Positions 25,185 to 38,518 of a stretch of 64,000 nucleotides of DNA are shown here, in pieces (the first letter of the stretch is position 1; each line of letters opens with the position of its first letter). The stretch spans positions 6,396,166 to 6,460,165 of the forward strand of contig NC_135778.1 in NCBI RefSeq assembly GCF_028453695.1, given 5' to 3'. The DNA is from Augochlora pura. Taxonomy: Eukaryota; Arthropoda; Insecta; Hymenoptera; Halictidae. The position numbers and the translations under genes were made by a program. Under the pieces are notes generated by a model that did not search any database, was not told where the DNA came from, and saw only the letters and a program-made list of their open reading frames with translations.

Positions 25185-25955
25185 ATGTACGGTGTATGTC
25201 ATCCTAGTGTAAGTACAATTATTTATACGAAAATGATACAAATTTGAATTTTAAGAAAAATTATTCCATCATTTTAGTATTATCATATCGGAAAATTGGG
25301 ATGCACAGATCCGGTAAAGATAAGTACAATGTTCAACGTTTATATCGAACTGTGTGAAGGTAATTGACCCACGATACTAATAAAAAGAAGCCTTAAAAAA
25401 CATTTTACAGAGTTAACAATATTAAAGTAATGTCATGAATCTTTTTTTAGCACGGCGATATTGGGAAGTTAATTACAAGTACAAGGAGAATCTGGATTTG
25501 CTGTATTTAGAAGTTAAAAGAAAGAAGAACTGTGAAACAGAATTCTACATACCATGGTCGACATTATACAACATATCGTTAGACAAAATAGAAGAAATAC
25601 AAGAAGGATTAGGCAGTGATAAGTAAAGTCAAACTAATTTTTAGAATTGTAATATATGATTTACTACAATTTACGAATAATTTATATTATTAAATTGCTT
25701 TTCTATAGGATCACATTTGTTTTCAAATCTGAGGATGGTACCAGTATTATCTACAAGGTGACTAAAGGCTTAGTTAAACCTTTGTCTCCCGAAGATAGTA
25801 AATTAATGAAGGAGAAAGAAGAGAAAAAATTAGAATTGGAAAAGCAAATTAGAAAAAATACTTCAAACTTGTATGAATTAGCTAAATCTTTAAATTCGGA
25901 TAATAGTAATAAAGAAATGGAAACTGATGTCAATAAAGCAAATGAAGAAACATAA
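25185..25955 (+). CDS. TSEN15: tRNA-splicing endonuclease subunit Sen15, 4 exons, 174 aa
   Basis: Small structural subunit of the nuclear tRNA-splicing endonuclease, which pairs with the catalytic subunit Sen34; the complex cuts introns from precursor tRNAs. Exons 25185-25208, 25278-25359, 25451-25622 and 25709-25955 total 525 nt in phase, giving 174 residues, close to the human protein (171). Family features, recognised from memory of the human sequence: an N-terminal MYGVCHP like the human MGTHP region; VKISTMFNVYIELCEARRYW (human QVYVAFLVYLDLMESKSW); a central strand region ending IPWSTLYNISLDKIEEI (human VPTPITASLSHNRIREI); and TSIIYKVTKGLVKP (human STIVYYKLTDGFMLP). A lysine/glutamate-rich tail of about 50 residues with coiled-coil character follows, which the human protein lacks. 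The ATG at 25435 lies in an intron and is not the start. The protein is divergent, but the motif order is convincing. Confidence 0.85.
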
Positions 25956-28900
25956 ATTGAATAACACTTGCTGTCCCAAAATTCTGAATTAATACTGTTA
26001 AGCAATTAAAAACATTGTCCTAACACTCACTACACTCGACATGACTTTACATTTGTTAATATTCCTAAATTTCTGCAAAGAATAAAGGGTATTAAACACT
26101 GGATAAATTATATGTTGCTTTTGGGTATTTATTATTGAAATAAGTATTGCTTATATATTCGTAGTATTGTAAAGTTGGGAAGTACTGTTGAAAGTTACTT
26201 AACTAAATAGAGTGATATGTATTAAGCTGCCACTGCAAATTGTATATGTTAAATAAATTATTTCATAAGGATAACCTGTGGGTATCCTTTTTTCTAGGCA
26301 TACTAACTGTTCATGTGATTTTAATAAACGCTACGAGGCACATGCTGTTTCATTACTATTAGATTAAAGATAAATACAGTGAACATGTTACCTAATATTA
26401 GAACTTAGTAGGTCTAAATTATTAGCTACATGTATATAAAAATAAGTAACGAAAGTACAATCTAACAAGGTTTCTACTTTGAGTGTTAAAAATAGATCTA
26501 TCTACAAAAAAATGTACGACACTTCTATCATATATACATTTTTCAATTATCATGTTTTTTTCGAACATTATCCAATCGTGAAAGTTGCCAGTATACATGA
26601 AGAAACTTTGTTCTTTGTAAAAGTACTTATGTATGTGATGTTAATGTTAATACAGTATCATGTTTTTACTGATTAATGTATACATACAGTTTAGGTAGGT
26701 GAATATAGTATACAATTAATAGATCGACAAGAAAATATCCTTTTCTACAGTGTGATTGATTTTTTATAAAAATCTGTTTTCTTTTGGCAGTTAGACGTGT
26801 AGAAATAATGTAACTCATTACTCGTAGACTATAAAAATAAATGTTCTTCGAAATTCATTATTAATCTCTTCATAGAACGTTTATCTAGAACCTCGATGTT
26901 ACGTATTTTCTTGTCCATTACATAAGAAGACGCCGTTATACAGATTTTAAACGTTCTTGTACATTGTAACTTAAAGTTATATTATAGTTACTCTGCTAAA
27001 TCGTAGAACCTATATATGAGAATTGTATAAAATAGGCACATTAGAAATAATGTGTTACATGAGCACCTCGGTGTAAGTAGGTTTCCACTTCAATTTACAT
27101 GGTCTCGGTACAAAATAGTTACCAAATAGTTTATTAATTTATCGGTGCATTAAGGCAACTAGAATTCGAGATGGTACTCGAAACTATCACAAGTGATACA
27201 AACGGCTTTATGTTTCATAATTTCAAATGCTTTTTGCCTTTTCCTTCTTTTTTCAAAAATTGCGAAAAATTTTTTCATAACGAAACATATACAGTAAGAA
27301 TTATTCAAAATGAAACCTTTTTATGTTAGTATCACAGCATTGTAATTTGTAAATATTTATGATCAAATTGTTCCTTTGTTCACAAATTGTTTAGACAAAT
27401 CTTTTTCACTCAAACGTGGATATAATTTGTTATAACAATTCCAATAGGTTTCATTTAAAACAATCCTGCGTATATAATCAGTGTATTATGTATTACTAAT
27501 GATATTTTCTGAAACTGTTTGTGAATACATTATATTAAATAAATTTGTGAGGTATAGAAAATGAATGATGTTAGTGCAAAACTCTGAGTAACTAAGATGT
27601 AACGCATATATTTGTGATGATTGTACAAGGTAATCACGATTTTTCACCAGACTACAAAGAAAAGATGAGTAGAAGAAATGGTAGTGTGATGTTTATAATA
27701 AAAGGTGAATACGACTACTAAGAATGTGCTACTACATGTGTTACCCTTATGATATTATGTTGTAATAACATATCAAGCTGAACTATTGTACTTATGGATC
27801 TTATGCATATATATATCTAGAGGACGTTTGGTTACATATTTACAATGCGTAGCACTAGAATACCATAAGTATTCTATCACATACTGGAATCGTGAAAATA
27901 TGTAACTAAATGATAAAGTAAAATTAACGAATAGATTAGGTAGGAATCAAACCTCTAGAAATTTGATCGTTATAAAATTTGTAGGTTTGTGGTTTTTACA
28001 TCGTTTTCAAATAATTGTAAAAAATTTTCAACTGTAAATCTTCTTGATAAGTCGATACATGCATAATCGATACCAATTAATAATCATAGTGCCCAATGTT
28101 AACTATAAATACCGTGATTAATATGTTTTGCACAAAGTGCCATTTCTTTCATTCAATTCCCTATCACATGAGCATGAGCAAATATAGTTACATTTTGATT
28201 TATTTACTGCACTTTATGAATATTAATATGTTTATACAGTTAATATCTTTTTACGATACACAGGGAGAAGAAGATAGAAATCTGGAGAAGTTAAGAAGTG
28301 ATTATTATACATAAAAATGATACGTTTAAGATGAAAAATTGTAAAATAATACTTGGTTCTAAAAAGAAGTAATTCCAGACGATTGGTCGGTGTTCAGTAT
28401 CGTGGTCGTGAGATCTGATAAAACGTCTCGTGAAACAATAGAAACTTTTAAAAATTTAGATACCAAATAGCAATAGCTTTGTATCAAAATATGAACATGT
28501 TACAAAAGTACATGTATAATTTATGTTTCTTTTCCTGTCTTTGAAAGTATCTCAAGTGACTAACAACTATTTCCTTACAATGAAACTAACCAGTAATCGT
28601 GATAAATGTAAATCTGAAGATGTATAACTATGAGTTAAAAGCCTGAAGATCATATATTAATTAAAAACCTGAGATTCAACGGTAGAACATAATTCGTATC
28701 TTTTTTTCTCAATTCTCTATGTCCGATTATACCATGACACTAAAAAATAAAACATCTGTACAATACATAACATTATGAACCGTGGAACATATAATTCTGA
28801 TAATTAAACGAATACGTATATAATTACCGGTATTATTAATTAATTGCGATTCGATTGCTCCTAAAATGATCTCTGAAAAGATAATAATAGAATGCTAAAT

Positions 28901-28962
28901 GATTTTCATATCAAATTTAACAAAAAAAACGAACAACAATATTATTATCATAATCCGAATGG
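25956..28962. other. Convergent intergenic region (3' UTRs of TSEN15 and Pkn)
   Basis: About 3 kb of AT-rich sequence between two gene 3' ends. It probably includes a long Pkn 3' UTR. Short ORFs have no recognisable content. No RNA gene or repeat stands out. Confidence 0.4.
26081..26086 (+). terminator. Poly(A) signal of TSEN15
   Basis: AATAAA 126 nt after the stop codon. A second AATAAA lies at 26252-26257. Confidence 0.5.
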
Positions 28963-31900
28963 CTAGCACCAGTCAGCCATATACGTAAAATCTTTAAATA
29001 GACTTTGTTCTAAATCGCTAAGTGGCCTAGGATCTTTAGGCGGAGTTAATTGCGGTTTCTCAGACGTGAATTCCTCATCGAAATTACTGACATCTTCTAC
29101 AGAATCCTGAAATGTAAGCATATCCACGATGTACCAATTAAAACAAATATTTGTTTTGCAATCATTCTGGAAGAAAGATAAAAATCTGATACTAACAATC
29201 ACTGGAACAAACGGCGGCTTCACGCGTCTCAAGAGTAAATCGTCCCAGGCTATGTGCCTGAAGAACGCTTGTTTTTTAACGTCTTCAGCATCCCTTTCAC
29301 TGCTGCCCAATCTTCTATCAGGATTTTTTCTTAGCAACTACAATGAAATAAGTTAAAAATATTTCTTATGCTGCTACTATTAATAATCCTCAACGGAATG
29401 GAAAGTTAATTACCCTTCGCATTATTGCTATTGCCTCCAAAGAAAGAAATCGCGGATAGCGAACTTCGTCATTTACAATAGAGTCAAACACTTCTTCCTC
29501 ATCGTCACCAGGGAATGGAGACTAAAAAATACATTCGTTAGCAGCAATTACAAATTTATTTCTCTACTCCTAAATATTCAATTAATAATTGAACTTACCT
29601 CGCCAACAAGCATTTCAAATATCAATACACCCAGCCCCCACCAATCTACAGCTCTAGTGTATGAAGTTTCAGTGAGGACCTCAGGTGCCAAGAATTCTGG
29701 TGTACCACAGAAGGTTCCTGTTCTATCCCCATAACCCATTCCCTCTTTACACAAACCAAAATCTGCAATCTTCACATAACCCTCTGTATCCAATAATAAA
29801 TTGTCTAGTTTCAAATCTCTGGAAGATCGACAGATAAATTGATACTTGTTACAAACGGATACAATTGTGATCTACAGAAGAATTTATCAAAGTGTACCTG
29901 TAAATGATACGACTTTCATGCAAATATTGCAATCCTAATACAACACAGGCTGAGTAAAAGACTGCTCGTGGCTCCCCAAAGACGTCTGCATGTATGTGCA
30001 TCATGAGATCTCCTCCAGCTGCATACTCCATCACAAAACACACGTGTGCCTATAAATAACGAAGTTGTTAGGCTTTGTTGCAATTATTAAAACGTATGTT
30101 TTGATTGAGATTGGTGCGATTCATACCTCTGTTTGGAAGCAAGCGAAGAGGTTCACCAGGAAGGGGTGACGCGTTGCATTTGCCACTTCGAATATTCTTT
30201 TCTCTGATAATAATGACTCAACTTCGTCTCTTGCAATAATGTCTCCCTTTTTCAGTGCTTTAATTGCAAAGTACTCTCCTGTGTTTCTATATTGTGATAA
30301 AATCACTTTGCCAAAATGTCCACGACCAAGGACTGAGAGTAGCCTAAAGTTCTCTATGGTCATTCCGGTCAATTGCGAGTGTCTTCTAGATTCGTAGGCA
30401 CTATCTCTGTACTGTGAAGGCTTAGAGGGCATTTCGTACACGACCTATAATTGTTAAATCATTGGTCTCAAATGGAATTACCCTTGCCAGTATAACAAAT
30501 ACATAAACATTAATCACTCAGAGAGATTAATTGGTAGCGTCGTTGTAGTCGTGTTAACAGTTTTATGAATTGAAAAATGTAGGAGCTAACATTATAGTTT
30601 TACCACAATGCATACGTTATTAGTAGACTACGGATGTTTATGTAAACATTTTAACAAACCTGAAATTCAACAGGAATGTATTTGTTAAAGGTTTCTATAA
30701 TCAAATACACAAAATACTGTAGTCTATTTATTAGTGGATTTTTGATGAACAAACTTTATGAATCTCGTCTACCAGAGTTCTCAGTAATTGTTAAAAGTAC
30801 CTAAAGCTGTAATATAATGAAGTACTTGCATTTTTGAAGACAGAAATAAACGTAACATTACACGAAGCGTTACAAGTACAAAGTTAAAAGCTTTTATACA
30901 GAATACAGACACAAGTATAAGCAAAAGTTTGATTGGCATGCTTTCTATGAAGGACCTATTAGCACTGTGAGAGTTTGCAACGATTTGTTAAGGGGTTCCT
31001 CTACCTTGTTAGTTTCAAAATTATGTGCAACATAAAATATACTATTCGTATATTACGTGGGTATAAAAAACTATAGCTATAAAAACCTCGAAAGGCCAGC
31101 TTAGAGAGACCCCTTTATTTAATTCAGTGAGCTGCAATAAATTCAGAAAAGCAATGTTGCGTTGAATATGTGAGTAAGAAAGGAGCAGAGTCACAAGAAG
31201 AATAAAGCTGCGTGTAAAGGAGGTATGTACCTCGTCTTCAGGAAACTCGACGACAGGTTGGGGCGAGGGTGTGCGTGGAGAGGGTGGTGCAATCAGCACG
31301 GGACGAGGCTCTGTAACAAGAGGCCTCAAATTTGCGCCCTGAGGCCCCCCCTTTTCCTCGTTGTGCAGGAAATCAAACTCCCTTAATGCACTCTGCAACT
31401 ACATTACTATCTGCTTAACTCTGAGGAACTAGTTTTTAATTACCAATTTACATTGCGCTGCAGCACATCAAATTTCGAACAACGTGTATTCCAAAAGGGC
31501 AAATTTTCAAATTAACATCGTATTTATAATAAACTTGTTTACTGAAGGGAGTTTGTTATAATTCTATTAAAAGAGCATTGCACATTGCGACGTTTTAACA
31601 ATTCCGATTACATTGGTGCTGAACTTTGCAAAAATAGCTATGCGCAGAAAAGCTAGCAATTAAACAGAATACAAAATTAAAAGAAAAATATACATGTAAA
31701 AATACATAAAAATTTATACGCTTGAAGCAGCTAACAGTACGCTGGTCCGAAATACTTTGCATTCTAGTATGAATCTTCATGTATAAATATCCTATATTCG
31801 TTGCATTTTCAAAGCGGCACATGTGAATTGTAAATACTAGTATACCTTGCGCAGTCGAAAGTATATAATATATCCTAACATGCCTTGTCAAAGTATATAT

Positions 31901-34900
31901 ACAAACATTAGAAAGTATACGGCGTCAACTGGATACATTGTATATACGTGTTCTACATGATCTTTTACCCATAACCAGTGTACCAAACCCTGAACCTTTC
32001 AAGTAACAGAAAATACTAGGGAACTTTTAAATACTTTTATAAAACAATGGATCCTCAATATACTACGTTTTTATTCAAATATACTTTTCCTCGGCTAATC
32101 ATTTCAATGGTAATTACGCAAAAAGAATATATAAGTGATAATGGTATATATTTTTCTCGACATACCTCTTGATCTAATTTGGGTGGCGGTGGCGGGGCTG
32201 GCAACGAGGGTTTTTTGGTGATCGTAGGAGGAGGTGGTGGAGGATGCTCTGGAGGTCGTGGCAGTGTGGGACTGCTGCTGGATGCTGACAGTCCCAGAGG
32301 TCTAGCTCCTCCGAGTCCTCCCTTGTCTGGATCAGGCAGCTCCCCAGGTGTTTCAGGCTTATCCTCCAAGGATGTATCAAAAACTAGCTGTAAGGGTTGC
32401 GGTCCTAAAAGATGGAAAGTCATGTCACCTCACGTTGATGTATCAAAAACGTAACGGGGTATATATAACTACCTGACGGCGGACTCTCGGAGTTTCTCGT
32501 ATTATGCAGCGAAGGAGCTGATCGTTTCAACAACCTGCCCCAAGTAGCAACGTTGATGTTCATCTGATTGGCTCTTGGGAAGTTCTTCACTTGCTGCTTG
32601 AAGATTTTGCGTTGACGTTGCAACTTAGGCTTCCTCGAGATCATTGGATTCAGGAATTTAATCTCAGCAAACAGAAGTCCCTGTGGTTCCAACTGAAGAG
32701 CCATTCCATGTCTAACGTCGTCGATGAACTCCTCCAGACGCAGGAACTTTACAGCACAAAGGGACCTCCAATCTTTCCAATAAATGCCTATTTCAAGCTC
32801 TCTCGACTTATCTAGTTCAATGGAAAACCTAAAGAGATGGTTCATTTACACAGACTGATACATTTAAAAAATATCTTTTTTAATCAAATTATGTAGTGAA
32901 ATATACCTCTGATCCCAAGCCTGCTGGGAACACGGTCGCCAACTAGTTTGTGCTACTGTTTGGTTGTCCAGCTTAATAACTGCCATAATATCATCTGTAC
33001 GAAATACACACACATTAGTTTACAGCTAAAATTAAAAAATTATAGAGATACTCACTACTTGTTTCATCCTTAACACTGTACGATTTGCTTGAGCTACGTC
33101 CTGTGACACCCTTGACAAAGCTGCGCAGGTCTGGACTTGCTGGATGTTCCCGCCTGGTACGCCCAGGCACTTCTTCCGCCAAGTCTTGACACCCCATTAA
33201 TCTAACCTAATGAGTCAATAGTTTATCAAATTATGTTGCATCACCGACGAATGTGTTACAATTGCATGGTAGTTTCTCTTACCTCTAACTGTCCTGTAAC
33301 AGCTGCACATCTTGACACTGAGGCGGGCACAGTGGCTCTGCCCTCTAGAGGACCGCGGAAAGGTTGCAGAGAAGTATAAGTCACCGGGACAGGGCTGGCT
33401 GACTGTACGCTATCCAACTCTCGCTTTAACTGAGCAGCAGTACTGCTGTCAGGTGGTAGTTCCTGTCTTCTAAGTTCAAGGGATAATCTCAATAGGTCCA
33501 GCTTTCTACTTGATTCCGCGAGACTTGCCTGAGCCTAAAGAAATTCAAAATCGAATACAGGAGACGTACTTAACGATGACCAGAATGCAATGGCGAGAAG
33601 GATACATATGACAAAACGCCGTTACTAATATAACCAATATTTATTAACAGCATGAATAACGCAGACAATCGTATGTACCAGTAGGCTTACATAAATGCTT
33701 GATACTCAGCAGAATGTTCTGGCAAAATATTTGTAACAGTTATAACTTACAAAAAAGACTATGAGTATGGAATATCATATAGTAATCAATAAATATCATT
33801 TAAACACACGCTTGCAACACGATCTTACATAATCCTAATATTCTTAGGAAATTCTTTTATTTTCGCAGAAGTATGTAACACTGTCCAACATATATTTTAA
33901 TTTTATGTTACGGTAATTAATCTTTTCTCTCCATCAAGTTCTTAGAAATACAATTTTCAATTCTTCCTTAAAAATTAAGAATACTGGAGGAAAGCATCTA
34001 CTGAACTTTGAAACATTGGACAGAGTAATTAAATAGTAGAACAGTGATGAAAACATGTCAGTGAGATGTAACCTCTCAAGATCTACAATTCTTTGGTATC
34101 GGTCGTACGATTTTCTTCTCGTTCTGTAACCGAAAGCCAGTTTGTCGTTCGAATTCGCTGATAGACCCAGACCGGTCCTTTGAGTTTAGCTCCTCGAAGT
34201 ATCTTCTACAGTGGTCGCAGGAGCAATTGGGATTTTTGGAGGGTCCAATGTGATGTCCAGGTTTGCGAAAGGCGTTCACGACTCTTCCAAATATAGAAGC
34301 TTTGATAATATGATCGGTCCTCTCACCCTGAGGGGTCATGAAAGGGGATGTGACTCTGGAGGGCATCTTCGATGGAAGCGGTGAAGGGCTCTTGGACTCG
34401 AAGGTTTTAACTTGGTCGCGAAAACTATAAGGCTGCGGAATGCTACCGCTTCTGGTGGTAGAATCAGACAGATCCTGCTGCGACTGCTTGCGAGAAGGTT
34501 CATCCTCCTTCATAGCAGGCGCGATACTGCTCTCAAGACCTCCTGCGATCTCTTTACTATTTCTTCTAATGTTATCAGCTCTTTTTATCATCCTCTGGCT
34601 CTCCTCGCTGGACACAAAGCTCCACCCAACCGTACCACTCTCGTCAGACTCTTCTCCGCTATCAGCCGAGGACCACCCAGCTTCGCGTTTCTCCATGTAG
34701 TCTTTCATCTTCTTGCCCTGCGATAGGTACTTTTGGGAAGTTATAAGCCTGCGCTTCTCCTCAGACTTAGCCCAGGTCTCCTCCATGCGGCGGATCCTCT
34801 CACGATCGCTGGTACTAGCATATTCAAAGCTGTCGCAGGGTGTCAGACCCGATTTTGAGGCAACCAACGACTCTATATCTGAGAACGTGTCCTTACAACT

Positions 34901-37900
34901 GGTGGCCGCAGCAGAGTCGTACTCAAAAGGAAATCCGACGTTCGAAGAAGCCGCTGACCAGGGTACAGAGTCAAGGTCCCTCAACGCGCTGTAAGAGCTG
35001 AACTGAGAAGGGTACAGCGAGCTGAACATATCATCGCTGTCGTAACCTTTCGAACTAGCTATTGAAGGCATCCTCATAGGCGCGTGTCTGAAACTGTCGC
35101 ATTTTCGCTCTGTTGCTCGCTTAAGGAACGCTTTGTCGTCCTGAAATCCTCTAGGCAGCACCGTGCTCGGTACCTGGGTGTGCGTCACTCTCACGTCAGG
35201 ATTCTCAAAGACGGTCGACGGCGTATCTCGGTCATTATCTGACGTTTCGGAGTTGTCGTCGTCCTCGGTACCGGTGCAGTAGACGTCGATGTGAACGGTG
35301 CGAGATTTTCGTCTCGAGCTGTCGTCCTTCGCCGACGAGTCCGATTTTTCAGAATCCGCGGAGGGTCCAAAGCTTGCGGTTTCGGAGGCTGCGCTCGGTG
35401 ATTCGCTCTCTTGCTAAAATGAAACCAGCAAAGCAGTAATCAATGACCAAAAGTTACCTCAACTCAAAACTTCCTCACCTTCTTCTTCTTCTGCTCGTCG
35501 AACGGAAGTAGTCCAGTGGCCGCCTTCTTCCTGACCTTGCTCTTGCTGAACACCGCCGACGAAGACTCCTTGCATTCTATATCCGTGGTCTGCGACGCAG
35601 CATCCTTGCTAGCAGCGATCGACTGAGTAGCAACCTTATCCCTGTTCAACAGAGTAGTTGTCACACTACTAGCAGTCTCCTCTTCCTCCACTTCCGGCAC
35701 TGTGGTAAAGTGCCTGGAGAACACGTGCTGGGTAGAATGGTGTCTCCAAGAGTGATCGTACGAATGTTTAGTCGATTCGCCCGTTGCGATCTTGCTGGAA
35801 GATTCTTTCATGGATGTATCAGTGACGTCTACAGCAGATAGGACGATGCTACAGGTGCTTTTGCATCTTCGGTTATATTGTTGCGAGGGTCGACGGGTCG
35901 GCAGGCTGGAATAGGTCTGCGGGGAGTACTGTTCGCTGTTATACCCCGAGTCTGACACTCCTCTACCTCTGGAAGAGAGAGATTCCTCGTTACCAGAAGA
36001 TCCTGATCTTGGAATCGTGTAGAATCCCGGACTTGGCCTGGGCGGGGGAGTCGAAGTGAACAGGATGTTTCCTCTCTGGAAGCCGAAGGAGCTGGAGGAC
36101 GCTGATGGGACCGATTGCGACAACGTGGAGGCAGACACCATTGGTGGCGGCGACTGACTAGCGTTCCATCGGTACACCATACGAACACCGCTGGAGTCCG
36201 TGACGCTCGAGGATACCGCCACCGGAGACGTTTCACCTGACTCCGAGGTCGTCGGCGTGCTGTGTCGGATCGTGACTTCCGCACGCACCAACCATGGTGG
36301 TGGTTGCGTGTTACCAGGCTCGCCCTGACGGCCGTACATGTCGCCGATGCTTCTTCAGTCTCCTCCAGGCCGTTACCCACCGCAAAACATCATCGACACG
36401 GCCGTTCAAGCGGCCGCCACGCGAGCACGCATGCCGGAAACGCTTTCCTGCTCGCGCCGCGAACTCTACACCCGGCGACGGGGATACCTTGATCATCGAT
36501 TCGACCTCCGCGGCTTCGAAGACTCGGAAACCTTTCTCTGGTTTGCTTCTGTAAGCCGCTTATCCGAGGATCTCGCCTGATCGACCTCACCAGCGAGCTA
36601 CAGTGCGAAGACGTTCGTCTGGTGTTTCCTCCAAGATACAGCTAACGTCTTCGAGTACCTCAGGTTAAATACTTCCGACTTATATTTCTTAAAAATCAAC
36701 TTCTGTTCTGCTTCCGATCGTTGCTCCTTGAAAGGATATATGGTAGAAGTTTTCCGTGAAGATTTCGTCTTTGCGTCTTGACAATATCTTTAAAATAATA
36801 ACTTTTGTTTCGCCCTGCTTTTATTTCTTAGTACGTTCCGGCGTGTTTCTTGTGCAAGTATTTAAGGTAGAAATAGATTTCGCCTTAACAATTGTTCACA
36901 GCTGTCTTCTACAGTCTTTTGACGTTTCCCGTCTAGATTATGAGTTTATATTCGCGTGTAAAGATCTACAAACTGCAGAAAGTTGTGATATATTGGCAGA
37001 TATCTCGTCGGCAGATTCCACGAAAGAATTCGCCTGTATCTACCAAATCGTCTCTTCCCTAGCAACTGTTACTATCCCCTGGTGCATCGATCTACGATCT
37101 TCAGGAAGCTAGAAATAATTCTTTCGGCAGATATATATTTCTCAATATGGCGTGGCTTTAAATAGATCTCCCAAGATCTCGTCGTACACTTCGTTTCTCA
37201 CGGAGAGACAGTTGCGACATTTATCTGCATCGCATATCAAATTGTCGGCGAGCAACGACACTAACATATCCGTCTCCTCGGTTTCCGACCAATGGAGACC
37301 ATAGTCTTGAAACGATTCTCGAGGGAAAACGATCAGACGTTATCTGCGAAGACCGTTTCACAATCCCGCGGACAGATTATACTTCAAAAGGAGAGAAGAC
37401 TGCAGTCGGTGGACATCTTGTTTATGAATTCTCGTTTCACAAGATCGCGGACGATCCGCACATTTCCACACAGGGAAATCCTGATCGTGCACTTTCCTTG
37501 CGTCAGTACCTTGCACCATCGGATCGACTCACGGAGTCATCGTCGCTTCCCGAGGAATGGCACACCGCCGGCATAAATCTCGTTACCGAATCGGTCAGGA
37601 ATTTTTCTCTCTAATTAACAACCGTGGGACGACGAGTCTTCCGACCGTAACTACATACTTCCGAATACGAAGCGCGCAGCAAGATTTTCCACGAATCGAT
37701 CGCAAGAAGTCGATGCTTTCCGTCCCGCGGCGTCCAAACTTTCGAATCTCCCGGCGATTATCGTGGACTAGTTCCACGGGGGGGCCGATATTATTTTCGG
37801 AGCGTCTTTCACAAATCCGCGGCCACGTTGCACGGTTGTTCGCGGAAAGGCCGCGATTCAACGATATTGCGTCTCCGCGATCTATTTTCAGAACGGCCCA

Positions 37901-38479
37901 CAGTGATCGACCGCTCTCTCGGTGCCGTCGTATCGCCGGAAAATGGTAAAATCACTTCGCGGCAACCACTTCTGTCGCACTTTGAGAATGCGATGGCTCA
38001 GCGATCCGAGCAGACAGCGTTCCTCATAATATTTACGTTGATTCCGCAGCGGCAGCGGTTTTCGCGGATCGGTTACTGGTTTTTGGTGACAAACGGCGCG
38101 CGTCCGGCCGCGGTATAATTAGCACGCGCATAAATTCGGAGCAACGCGCGGCAGGCGCCGAACATCCCTGGAACCAGATGATACTTCGCGTCAGTATCGA
38201 CCACCTTGATCATTTCGATCGATGGTAACCAGTCTAAGTAAATGCACGTTGTCGAGGGTTCTCTTCCGGTTATATTCTTCTATTCCCTTACTCTTCGCAG
38301 TAGAATCTTTTCTCTATTACGAAATCTTCGAATGGTCTCGAGTGTCTTCACGGGCGTAGATAGATTCCAAATGTATCCACAGGTATCCTCTTGATGTCTT
38401 CGAGACGTCAGTCTTCTTAGGGTGTGTACAGTGAAAGAGACTGGATGAAAGGAAGAAACAGGAAGAGAACGGAAGAGAA

Positions 38480-38518
<39 letters not shown>

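Noticed and set aside
34412..36590. ORFs antisense to or out of frame with the nested gene (for example 35829-36380 and 34412-34726)
   Set aside because: They are shadows of the GC-rich coding exons; only the frame with clean splicing and a single stop is kept.
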